From: Gemmatimonadota bacterium
GTDB taxonomy: Bacteria > Latescibacterota > UBA2968
Direction of reading: 5' to 3'
Assembly: GCA_002727195.1 (NCBI GenBank)
Contig: PBWH01000030.1
Location: forward strand, 68,112-132,111
DNA length: 64,000 nt
The notes below the pieces were generated by a model, which saw only the letters and a program-made list of their open reading frames with translations, searched no databases and was not told the origin of the DNA. Every line of letters begins with the position of its first letter. Position 1 is the first letter of the stretch. Below are positions 42,747-52,100 of the stretch, piece by piece. A program made the translations under genes and the position numbers.

Positions 42747-44966
42747 TTATCCGTCCGCGCCCACTCCCATCACTGCAGTAGTCTCCTGCTGGGTCTTGAC
42801 CAGGCGATGGAAGATGCCCTGCCGTTCCATCAACTCCTCGTGGGTCCCCACTTCCGCAACCCGTCCTTCGTCTACCACCACCAGCCGGCTCGCACTGCGA
42901 AGGGTAGACAGACGGTGCGCGATTGCGAACGTCGTCCGTCCCTCGACAAGCCGGCTGATGGCCAGCTGAATCTTTCGCTCTGTTGGGGTATCCAGCGATG
43001 AGGTCGCCTCGTCCAGTATCAGGATTCGGGGATCGTGCAGAATCGCGCGCGCGATGGACATCCGCTGCTTTTCCCCTCCTGACAGGCGGTTACCCCGCTC
43101 ACCGACTCGCATGTCATAGCCATCGGGCTTCTTCACGATGAATTCGTGGGCTTCCGCTGCCAGAGCCGCCCGAACCACTTCGTCCATCGTCGCGTCCTGT
43201 TTCCCATACGCAATGTTCTCAGCAATCGTTCCGTCGAAAAGGAACGGCTCCTGGTGCACCATGCCGATTTGGGAACGCAGGTCGCGGAGACTCACGTCCC
43301 GCATATCGTGTCCGTCGACGAGCACGGCTCCCCGATCCGGGTCGTAGAACCGGCAGATCAGGTTGATCAGCGTTGACTTACCGCCTCCCGATTTCCCGAC
43401 CAGACCAATCATCTCCCCCGGGGCTACGTCGAATTCTATTCCCTTCAGAACCGGTTTACCCGGGTCGTAGCCGAAGTAGGCATCCTTGAACGTGATTCGC
43501 CCCTCGATGCGGGGCATCGAGATAGCATCCGGGTTGTCAAACGGCTCCGGCTCGTGGTCGATCACTTCGAAGATTCGCTTGGCACCCGCGAAGGCCCGCA
43601 TCATGAAATTGTAGAAATCACCGAACCACCGGAGCGGCTGATACATCATCCACATATAACTGACGAACAGCATCAGCTGGCCGAGCGTAAGCCGCTCCTC
43701 AAGCACCTGCAGTCCGCCAAAGTACCAGATCAGAAAGCCGCCACAGGTCATCAGGAAGTTCGTCACCGTGAAGAACACGAACCAGTTGCGTTCGCCGATA
43801 ACCGAAACATCACGGACAGCGATGTTATGCTCGTCGAAGCGCTCCCCTTCACGATTCTCCTGAGCGAAGGCCTTGACCACCCGAATCCCGTTGATGGATT
43901 CGTTCAGCTGAGAATACAGCCGAGACCATTGCGCCCCCCACCGGTTCCAGAACTTCATCATCCGGGTCCAGATCCGGCTGCCCGCATACACGATCGGCGG
44001 AATCGGGATACAGATCAGCAGCGCGAGCTCCCAGCTCGTGAAGAACAGCACGCCCAGGATCCCGAAGAACGTCAAACCGTTCGACAGGATAAACGGCATG
44101 TCGAACACCATGTAGACTTCCAGCCGGTCGCTGTCGTTGGTCATCCGCGACACGAGGGAGCCAATTCGTCGTCGGTCGTAGAAGCGCAGGGGCAGGATCT
44201 GGAACTGTCGATACAAATCCTGCCTGAGGTCCGCGATCGCCAGGAAGCCCAGTCTTCGGCTGAAGAAGCGGGTGCCGATGTCGCCGGCCCACATCGTGAT
44301 CCGTACGGTGGCCAGGGCCCCCACGAACCAGGTGAGCTTCTCTACCCCGGACCGAGGCGTCAGCACATCATCGATGATATACTGCGTGATCTTGGGGGGA
44401 ACGAGGCTGAGCACGGTGGCCAGGATCGTGAAAGCAGCGGTCACACCGGCCTGAAAGGGATACTTGAGCATGTATCCGACGATCCGCTGGAAGGTATCCC
44501 ACTTCCTCATACAGACGGCGCAGACTCCGTTCTTCTCAGGGAGAAGACGTCCACACGAACCGCATCGCGTTTCGTCGACTTCCTTCGGGAGAGACAGCGC
44601 CTCTCCCCGCGCCATCGCCTTCACGCTTTCGGCTATTTCTGCGAATTTCGGCCGGAGCGACTGCGAAAACCCGATCCGGACCGGCGGACCTTCGCGATTC
44701 TCGAACTCCACGACACCACCGCCGACGAGGTCATCTACGCGCACGTCTAGCAGCTCGGAAATCGCTGCCTGCTGCGTGCCGTTCGTCGCGTCTTCCGGGA
44801 CGACCAGTACGTGATCATTCGTAACCACGAGCCACTCGGAGCCGTAGGTCTTCGTCCCGCTCAAGTCGCCTTCGACCCGCACGACGACATCGCGGGTGTC
44901 TACGCTCGCCTCTTCGATCTTGCGATCGATTTCAGGGGGAGCTGTTTCCATGTAGGGCGATGACAT
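42747..44966 (-). CDS. ABC exporter with N-terminal PH-like and zinc-ribbon domains (B)
   Basis: A 739-residue protein. Residues 1-125 form a small beta-rich domain (YGSEWLVVTNDHVLVVPEDA) like a bacterial PH fold. A zinc ribbon follows with Cys135, Cys138, Cys149 and Cys152 (CGSCG...CAVC), then a type IV exporter TM domain and an ATPase with VGKSGGGKSTL, LSGGEKQRMSIARAI and ILILDEATSSLD. Both ATPase motifs are canonical. Its ATG overlaps the last base of the upstream exporter's stop codon (TAATG). It pairs with that exporter and DUF1854. The substrate is unknown. Confidence 0.9.
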   Translation of the reverse strand: MSSPYMETAPPEIDRKIEEASVDTRDVVVRVEGDLSGTKTYGSEWLVVTNDHVLVVPEDATNGTQQAAISELLDVRVDDLVGGGVVEFENREGPPVRIGFSQSLRPKFAEIAESVKAMARGEALSLPKEVDETRCGSCGRLLPEKNGVCAVCMRKWDTFQRIVGYMLKYPFQAGVTAAFTILATVLSLVPPKITQYIIDDVLTPRSGVEKLTWFVGALATVRITMWAGDIGTRFFSRRLGFLAIADLRQDLYRQFQILPLRFYDRRRIGSLVSRMTNDSDRLEVYMVFDMPFILSNGLTFFGILGVLFFTSWELALLICIPIPPIVYAGSRIWTRMMKFWNRWGAQWSRLYSQLNESINGIRVVKAFAQENREGERFDEHNIAVRDVSVIGERNWFVFFTVTNFLMTCGGFLIWYFGGLQVLEERLTLGQLMLFVSYMWMMYQPLRWFGDFYNFMMRAFAGAKRIFEVIDHEPEPFDNPDAISMPRIEGRITFKDAYFGYDPGKPVLKGIEFDVAPGEMIGLVGKSGGGKSTLINLICRFYDPDRGAVLVDGHDMRDVSLRDLRSQIGMVHQEPFLFDGTIAENIAYGKQDATMDEVVRAALAAEAHEFIVKKPDGYDMRVGERGNRLSGGEKQRMSIARAILHDPRILILDEATSSLDTPTERKIQLAISRLVEGRTTFAIAHRLSTLRSASRLVVVDEGRVAEVGTHEELMERQGIFHRLVKTQQETTAVMGVGADG

Positions 44967-47260
44967 TACTCTCTCACTACCATGATTTCGGCGACTTCCT
45001 GCTGGAGTTTCACGAGGTTCGCGAAGGTGCCGTTCTTGTCCATGAGCTCTTCGTGTGTCCCCATCTCCACGATCCGACCTGCGTCCATGACAACGAGCCG
45101 GTGCGCGTTTCTCAGAGTCGACAGGCGGTGCGCGATAGCAACCGTCGTGCGCCCGACGACGAGGTTCCCGATCGCATCCTGGATCCGTTTCTCCGTCTTG
45201 ACGTCGACAGAAGAGGTCGCCTCGTCGAGGATCAGGATCTTCGGGTTGTGTAGAATCGCGCGAGCCAGCGATACGCGCTGGCGTTCGCCTCCGGAGAGCG
45301 TGGCCCCGCGTTCGCCGATCACGGTGTCGTAGCCATCGGGTTTGCCCACGATGAATTCGTGCGCATTCGCGGCAATGGAGGCTTCCATAATCTCCTCAAA
45401 GGAGGCACCCGGTCGGCCATATCCGATGTTGTCCTGGATCGTTCCACTAAACAGGAATGGCTCCTGGAGCACGATACCGATCTGGCTTCGGAGGTCTTCG
45501 AGCTTGATGTCGTTGATGTCGACGCCATCGATCTCGATCCGTCCACGGTCGACCTCGTAGAACCGACAGATCAGGTTTGCCGTCGTCGTCTTCCCGACCC
45601 CGCTCTTCCCGACCAATCCGATCATCTCCCCCGGCTTGATATCCAGGTCGATTTCGTGAAGAACTGGTTTGCTCTTGTCATAGCCGAAGGTCACGTTCTT
45701 GAAGGTCACGCGGCCATCGATCTGAGGCATTGGCTGTGCGTCCGGGTCTTCATATGCCTCTGGTGGTGTGTCGATGATTTCGAAGATGCGCTCGGCACCG
45801 GCGAAGGCGCGGGTCATCCAGCTGTTCACCATGCCAAACCACTCGAGCGGGCCGTAGAGCAACCACATATAGCTGTAGAATGCGAGCAGTTTCCCCAGTG
45901 TCAGCTCGCCGTCCAGTACCTCCCGCCCGCCGAAATACCACACGATCATCACCCCGACCCCGGTCAGCAGGCTCATCGTCGCGAAGAAGATTCCGCGAAG
46001 CACCTCTGCCCGGATCCCGATCCGCGTGAAGTCCTTGTTCCGGTTCTCGAAAACCGAGATCTCACGAGGCTCCTGGGCAAACGCCTTCACGACCCGGATA
46101 CCCGTCAGTGCCTCATTCACTCTGGCCATCAGGTTGGACCACGACTGGAACCACTTCGTGAAGTAGAGACGCATCTTCTTCCAGTAGATCGCCCCCCACA
46201 GAATGATGACGGGAACGGGCACCAGGATGTAGAGCGTCAGTTTCCAACTCATAGAGAACAGGGCAATTAGGATACCGAAGATCATCAAGCTGTTGATGAT
46301 CAGATACGGCAGCCCGTCGACGAGGAAGTCCTGCAGGCGTCCCGTATCACTCGTGACGCGAGACATGACCTGGCCGACCTGCCGCTTGTCGTAGAACTGG
46401 AGCGATAGCAACTCGAGTCGCCTGTAAAGCTGGCTGCGGATATCTGCCGTCACGCGAGCGCTCAGCCACGTGACGGTCCACCCGTGCAGCCACTCGGCGC
46501 CCCAGGTCAACAGGCGCAACCCGACCAAGGCCATCACGAAGACCCCCAGCAGCGATGCACGGTCATCGAGCAGCGCCGGCTGCTCGGCTACCGGGACAAA
46601 GACCTCATCGACCATCCACTGAGTGACCTTGGGGGGAATCAGCTCGGCCACGGTCGTCGCCACCGACGCAATCGCCAGGAAGATGGCGTGCCGCTTGTAA
46701 GGCACCATGTAGTTCGCGATCCGACCCAGCGTTGCAAACCGGCTGATACAGTTGGGGCAGATCCCGTTCCGTTCGGGCAGCTGCTTCCCGCAGGTCGAGC
46801 AGTGCGTCCGATCGAGCGTCTCCTTCAGGTAGAGGTCTTCCCCTTTCCTTAGCTGCTCGATCCCCCGTGTGACTTCTGAGAACTTCTCTGCCAGCGTCTT
46901 CGAATACGGGATCGAGACAATCGGCTCGTCCTTACGCTCGATCTCGAGCGATGCGCCGCCAACATACGGCTCGGTGCGAGCGCGCTGGACGTTCTCGATC
47001 GGGATCTCGAGGGTGTGCGAGGGCTGCCAGTCCGTGATGTGCATCTGGCCCTGCGGCGTGACCTCGACGGGAGCATCCGAAGGGGTCTTGCCGTTCGTAT
47101 GCACAAGGACCCGTTCGTTCGTCACCACGACCCACTGGGTGCCGTAGTGGCCGTCCGGGCTCAGATCGGAGGCGACTCGGATCAGTTCACGCTCACCATC
47201 CCTCAACTCGGGCGAAATTTTGCCGAGGAGGGCGTCGTTTGTGTTTTCAATCAGGTTCAC
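44966..47260 (-). CDS. ABC exporter with N-terminal PH-like and zinc-ribbon domains (A)
   Basis: A protein of about 764 residues with the same layout as the next gene: beta-rich N-terminal domain (YGTQWVVVTNERVLVH), zinc ribbon CSTCGKQLPERNGICPNC, exporter TM domain, then VGKSGVGKTTTANLI, LSGGERQRVSLARAI and ILILDEATSSVD. GTG 47260 is chosen by alignment with the paralog, but no good ribosome site marks it; the frame is open to 47401, so the start is uncertain. Two canonical ATPase sites mean either homodimers or a symmetric heterodimer. Confidence 0.85.
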   Translation of the reverse strand: MNLIENTNDALLGKISPELRDGERELIRVASDLSPDGHYGTQWVVVTNERVLVHTNGKTPSDAPVEVTPQGQMHITDWQPSHTLEIPIENVQRARTEPYVGGASLEIERKDEPIVSIPYSKTLAEKFSEVTRGIEQLRKGEDLYLKETLDRTHCSTCGKQLPERNGICPNCISRFATLGRIANYMVPYKRHAIFLAIASVATTVAELIPPKVTQWMVDEVFVPVAEQPALLDDRASLLGVFVMALVGLRLLTWGAEWLHGWTVTWLSARVTADIRSQLYRRLELLSLQFYDKRQVGQVMSRVTSDTGRLQDFLVDGLPYLIINSLMIFGILIALFSMSWKLTLYILVPVPVIILWGAIYWKKMRLYFTKWFQSWSNLMARVNEALTGIRVVKAFAQEPREISVFENRNKDFTRIGIRAEVLRGIFFATMSLLTGVGVMIVWYFGGREVLDGELTLGKLLAFYSYMWLLYGPLEWFGMVNSWMTRAFAGAERIFEIIDTPPEAYEDPDAQPMPQIDGRVTFKNVTFGYDKSKPVLHEIDLDIKPGEMIGLVGKSGVGKTTTANLICRFYEVDRGRIEIDGVDINDIKLEDLRSQIGIVLQEPFLFSGTIQDNIGYGRPGASFEEIMEASIAANAHEFIVGKPDGYDTVIGERGATLSGGERQRVSLARAILHNPKILILDEATSSVDVKTEKRIQDAIGNLVVGRTTVAIAHRLSTLRNAHRLVVMDAGRIVEMGTHEELMDKNGTFANLVKLQQEVAEIMVVRE

Positions 47261-47436
47261 GGTTGTTGCCAGGTCAGTGATTGGAGGGCCCTGTGTTGCC
47301 CGGGTTCTCACGTGCGAGAGTACCGGTCGATAGGGAGTCAGTGAAGGAGGAGTTTCGGAAGATCCCGGGAAAATGCGTCGGATCACCGGAAAATTGACCA
47401 ATAGGATGCGCTCAGACCGAAGTCAATGCCTTTCCC

Positions 47437-48081
47437 TCACACCAGTACAACTGTAGCCCAAAGACTGGGGTCATAAGCAACGGGAAGCGGTTCGTCAGCG
47501 GTCCAGAATTGGCGGCCGAGCTTTCGATCCCGAATCAGGTAGGTGAATCCGAACCGGTTGTTGTCGTCGGGTTCGAATCCAGTCAGAATATCGGCCGGGA
47601 GGAAGGCTGACAGACGGTAGCCTTTCTTGGACATACGTGAGGCCACCGTGATACTCTGCGGTTCACAGGGCTTGTTCTGTGCACGTGCTCTCCGGATTCG
47701 GACCTGGCCGGCAGCAGGCCCGTCGGATGGGCCCCCGGTCGGCAGGAAATAGAAATGGTGACAGAACCGGCTGGCGCGATGGGCTTCCCGGACATCCCGC
47801 GTATCCAACCAGATCTGGATGCCATCCCCCTTCAGCGGCCGCTTCGTCTGGACCTCGAGTGCTGGCGTGCCCTTTACGTCAACCCCGAGGTAGATGCCCT
47901 CCTCACTCCACCCCAGGTAGACGTCCGCGTAGGGATCCTTACCATCGATGGCCATCAGGTCCGGAAGACGGTTCGCCTGATCCCATCCCAAGAGGGTTCC
48001 CTTCAGGAAGCGCGTGTCGGCCACGTGTGGAGTCGCCTGCTCGAACGAGAAGAACGACCGCACTGGAATGTTCAGGTTCAT
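47437..48081 (-). CDS. CBM9-like carbohydrate-binding protein
   Basis: A 214-residue beta-rich protein resembling family 9 carbohydrate-binding modules and related DOMON-like domains. Examples are DVYLGWSEEGIYLGVDVKG near residue 53, GDGIQIWLDTRDVR near 85, and the terminal YDPSLWATVVLV. No signal peptide is seen. It may bind sugars or act as an accessory to the surrounding metabolism. It lies between the methyltransferase and the exporter operon, same strand. The ribosome site before ATG 48081 is weak. Confidence 0.7.
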   Translation of the reverse strand: MNLNIPVRSFFSFEQATPHVADTRFLKGTLLGWDQANRLPDLMAIDGKDPYADVYLGWSEEGIYLGVDVKGTPALEVQTKRPLKGDGIQIWLDTRDVREAHRASRFCHHFYFLPTGGPSDGPAAGQVRIRRARAQNKPCEPQSITVASRMSKKGYRLSAFLPADILTGFEPDDNNRFGFTYLIRDRKLGRQFWTADEPLPVAYDPSLWATVVLV

Positions 48082-48117
48082 GTCGACTCGGTATCCATCT
48101 CGATGTTGCCGCCGCCG

Positions 48118-49173
48118 CTATTCCTTGTTCAGCCTGAAGAGATACTCGGTCACGCTATCCGCTTTGTAGTTTCGATTCGCTCCATCGGCATCAGCCCGGA
48201 AGCGAGGATAGCGCTTCGTCTTCACGTCGACTTTTCCGTAAGAACCGAGCACACCCAGGATCTCACGACGACTCATCAACCCCTCGCTGTTGTAGCTCAG
48301 GAACACATAACGCGCACGTGCTCGACCGACCATCGTGTTCAGCGCGCCAAGCGCCTTTACTTTGACGCAAAAATCGGAGCGCTGTTCGTCGTAAGGACGA
48401 AGGCCGGTGACACCCGACAGGCGAGGTCGATCGTAGGCTGCGATCGTCTCGAGTACGTGGTAGTTGGTACAATACTGGCGCTGGTTGTACGGCGGGTCCA
48501 TGTAGAGGATGTCACACGGGATCCGGCTCACAAGCTCCGAACCGTTCCGGTGATGGACGGGATGCCGGCCGGTGCCAGCCGAGACCGGAACGGGATTCAG
48601 GACAAAATCCTTCCGAGCTGTCGATTTCAAGCGCTTTAGATAGGCCGCATACACGGACGCCGTATTGGCCACGCGATCCATCGCGACGATCAGGCTCGCC
48701 ATCAGGTAGTAGTATTCTCCCTCCGTCAGCACGCCTTCATCCCGCCACGCTTCCAGCTGGGTGCGGATCCCGTCACATCTCTGTCCGTTGCGATCGCTGA
48801 AGTAGAACCGCTTGGGCGTCGACGATCCACCCGGGCAGTAGTTCTTGAAGATAAACCCCCTGCGACTTCGGATCGCGTTGACCGCTTCCAGTACTTCCGC
48901 TGGCCCTCGTCTTGCCGACCCGAGACCCATCACCTCCCTGAGCCGCGTAAATGCCGGAGGACGATTCAACCCGACGAACGCCCGGTTCAGACAGTAGGCG
49001 TAGTACTGGATGTCATTCGCGGTAACCGTGTATCCGAGTCGCTTGAAGTGCCACCCGACCGTACCGGTTCCGGCGAACACGTCGAACAACCGGGTAGCAT
49101 TTCGATCGACAAAGGAGGTGATCCCGTCTTCGAGGAATTCCAGGAGGGAGTATTTGCGGCCGATGTAATTCAA
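48118..49173 (-). CDS. D12-class DNA adenine methyltransferase
   Basis: A 351-residue N6-adenine methyltransferase. The N-terminus MNYIGRKYSLLEFL is the family opening and fixes TTG 49173 as the start. The SAM-binding motif is LFDVFAGTGTVGWHF near residue 30, and the catalytic motif DPPYNQRQY near 226. It lies four bases after the uvrA stop, so it is co-transcribed with it. No restriction endonuclease gene is next to it, which makes it an orphan methylase or one with a regulatory or repair-linked role. Confidence 0.88.
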   Translation of the reverse strand: MNYIGRKYSLLEFLEDGITSFVDRNATRLFDVFAGTGTVGWHFKRLGYTVTANDIQYYAYCLNRAFVGLNRPPAFTRLREVMGLGSARRGPAEVLEAVNAIRSRRGFIFKNYCPGGSSTPKRFYFSDRNGQRCDGIRTQLEAWRDEGVLTEGEYYYLMASLIVAMDRVANTASVYAAYLKRLKSTARKDFVLNPVPVSAGTGRHPVHHRNGSELVSRIPCDILYMDPPYNQRQYCTNYHVLETIAAYDRPRLSGVTGLRPYDEQRSDFCVKVKALGALNTMVGRARARYVFLSYNSEGLMSRREILGVLGSYGKVDVKTKRYPRFRADADGANRNYKADSVTEYLFRLNKE

Positions 49174-49177
49174 ATGA

Positions 49178-52100
49178 TCAAGCCACCAGGATCTCTTTGA
49201 GGAAGCGGCCTGTGTGCGAGCTCTCGACAGTGGCAACTTGCTCGGGTGGGCCCTCCGCGACGATCTGTCCCCCGTCGTCGCCCCCCTCCGGGCCGAGATC
49301 GATCACCCAGTCAGCGGTCTTGATCACATCCAGATTGTGCTCGATGATCACCACCGTGTTCCCCCCGTCCACGAGTCGATTCAGAACCTCAAGCAGCTTC
49401 TGGATATCGGCGAAATGGAGACCGGTCGTCGGCTCGTCGAGCAGGTAGATCGTCCGCCCTGTACTCGGTCTCGCCAATTCACGGGCGAGCTTGACGCGCT
49501 GAGCCTCCCCTCCAGACAGGGTCGAAGACGCTTGCCCCATTTTCATATACCCGAGACCGACATCCACGAGTGTCTGCAGCGTACGCTTCACGGCCCTGAA
49601 GGTGTCGAAGATCCCGACCGCGTCCTGGATGGTTGCGTCAAGCACGTCCGCGATCGAATAGCCCCGGTACTTGACGTTCAGGATATCGCGGATGTATCGC
49701 TTCCCGTCGCAGACGTCGCAGATTACCCAAACATCGGGCAGGAAGTGCATCTCGATGCATTTCAGCCCGATCCCATCACAGGCGTCACAGCGGCCGCGCC
49801 GGTTGTTGAAGCTGAAGTGGCCGGGCTTGAAGCCCCGGACCTGAGCCTCCGGAAGCTGTGAGTAGAACTTACGGATATGGTCGAACACCTTCACATATGT
49901 GCACGGATTGCTGCGTGGCGAGAACCCGATCGGCGTCTGGTCGACCCGGATGACCTTGTCCACGTGTTTCAGCCCGCGCACTTCATCATGTTCACCCCAC
50001 GCCCAATGTACCCGGTTCACGTTTGTGGCCAGCGCACCATAAAGGACGTCATTAACGAGCGAGCTCTTCCCGGAGCCGGATACGCCGGTTACACAGACCA
50101 GCTTCCCCAGCGGAAAGGACACGGCGATGTTTTTGAGGTTGTTGTGTCGTGCTCCGACCACCTCGATCTGGCTTCCGTTTCCGTCGCGGCGCTTCGGAAC
50201 GTCAATCTCCAGCTCCCCCTTCAGGTATCGCGCCGTTAGCGATCCTTTCCGAACAGGCAGTTTCCTTGGACGCCCGGTGGCCACCAGTTGTCCTCCCTCC
50301 GTCCCTGCGCCCGGCCCGAAGTCGACCACGTGATCTGCAGCCTCGAGCGTATCGCGGTCGTGTTCGACGACGACCAGCGTGTTGCCGAGGTCACGAAGCT
50401 GTTTGAGTGCCGTCAGGAGTCTGCGGTTGTCGCGCTGATGCAGTCCGATCGTCGGCTCATCGAGCACGTAAAGTACGCCCGTGAGCCCGGACCCGATCTG
50501 GCTAGCAAGACGAATCCGCTGCGCTTCGCCACCGGAAAGGGTTGGGGCCCGGCGCGAAAGCGAGATGTATCCGAGCCCCACCTCGTCCAGGAACTTCAGG
50601 CGGGCCTGGATCTCCTTAAGGATGTCCCCGGCGGCCTCCAGCTCTCTACCCTCGAGCAGAATCGACTCGAACCATTGCCGTACTTCGCGGATCGGATCGT
50701 CGGCCAGATCCGGGAGCGTTTTCCCGAGAAGCTGGGCTGCCGAGCCCACGTCTGCAAGCCGGGTTCCCCGACAACTCGGACAGGGGACGTCCTGGACAAA
50801 CTCCCCCATCGCTCTGCGGAAACGAGGAGAGAGCCGAACCAGCGATTCAACCGTCGGGAACAGGCCACGATACTTGAACCGTTGACCGCCTTCGCCCTGG
50901 AGCCACTGGTTCCCCAGCCCGTAGAGCAAAACCTCCAGAGCCGCATCCGAGAGTTCGCTGACTGGTGTTCGCAGCTCGAACCCAGCTTCACGACTGACGG
51001 CAGACATCAGCTGAAGAAGAGGCCCCTCGAGCGGCCCCCAGGGAGCGACCGCACAATCCAGGAGCGACTTCGTCGCGTCGGGAATCAGTGTGTTCTGGCC
51101 CATGCCCCTCTGAGTACCGAGCCCTTCACACGTCTGGCACCAACCTTCGTAACTGTTGAACGAAAGTCGCTGGGGCGTGAGCGCGTCGAAACTTTTCCCG
51201 CACGATGGACATGACAGGTGTTGGCTGAATCGCGTCTCTTCTTCCGTGTCAGCATCCACCACGATCACGAGACCGCCCGAGAGATCCAGAGCTTTCTCCA
51301 CTGACTCGGCGATCCGCTTCCGGCTATCGGCTCGCACCATCACACGGTCGACGACGATGTCCAACCGGTGGGACTGCCGATAGTCGATCTCCACCGGTTT
51401 TGCAAGTTCGAACACTTCCCCGTCGATACGTCCGCGAAGATATCCCGTACGGCGGGCGCGTGAGATCAGCGTGCCGTAGTCTTCTCCCCGATCGGGCTCC
51501 AGAGGGGCCAAAATCATCGCCCGCTGTTCTCCAGGATTTGACAGGATGCGGTCGACGATCTGTTTGGACGACTGTGCACAAGCCTTTGCGCCGTTGCAGG
51601 CCCGGTTCGAGCAATGCACGTTGCCCAGAAGGCCGTATAGCGCGCGGAGATAATCATACACCTCCGTTACCGTGCCGACAGTCGACCGCGGGTTCTTGCT
51701 GGCAGCCTTCTGCCCGATCGAGATTGCCGGGGACAGCCCGACAACCCGGTCGACCTTGGGCTTTGGCATCTGTCCGAGAAACTGTCGTGCGTAGGCCGAT
51801 AGCGACTCGACATACCGACGCTGCCCTTCGGCGAAGATCGTATCCAGAGCCAGGGAGGACTTGCCGGATCCGGACACCCCGGAGATGACCGTCATCTTGT
51901 CGCGGGGGATCGTGACGTCGACATTCCGCAGGTTGTTTTCGCGCGCGCCAAATACGTCGATGGATTTAAAACAGTCGGCGCGTTTCGATCGTCCATTAGG
52001 TTTGTCGTTGGCGAGCTCGGGCGTCTCCATCTCGAGGATCCGCTTGAGTGCCGATCCCGTGTGCGATGCGGGCTCATCCGCAACCGTCTCGGGGGTGCCC

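Noticed and set aside
42101-47260. Cyanophycin metabolism cluster
   Set aside because: DUF1854 and its exporter occur in such clusters, but no cyanophycin synthetase or cyanophycinase gene is in the window.
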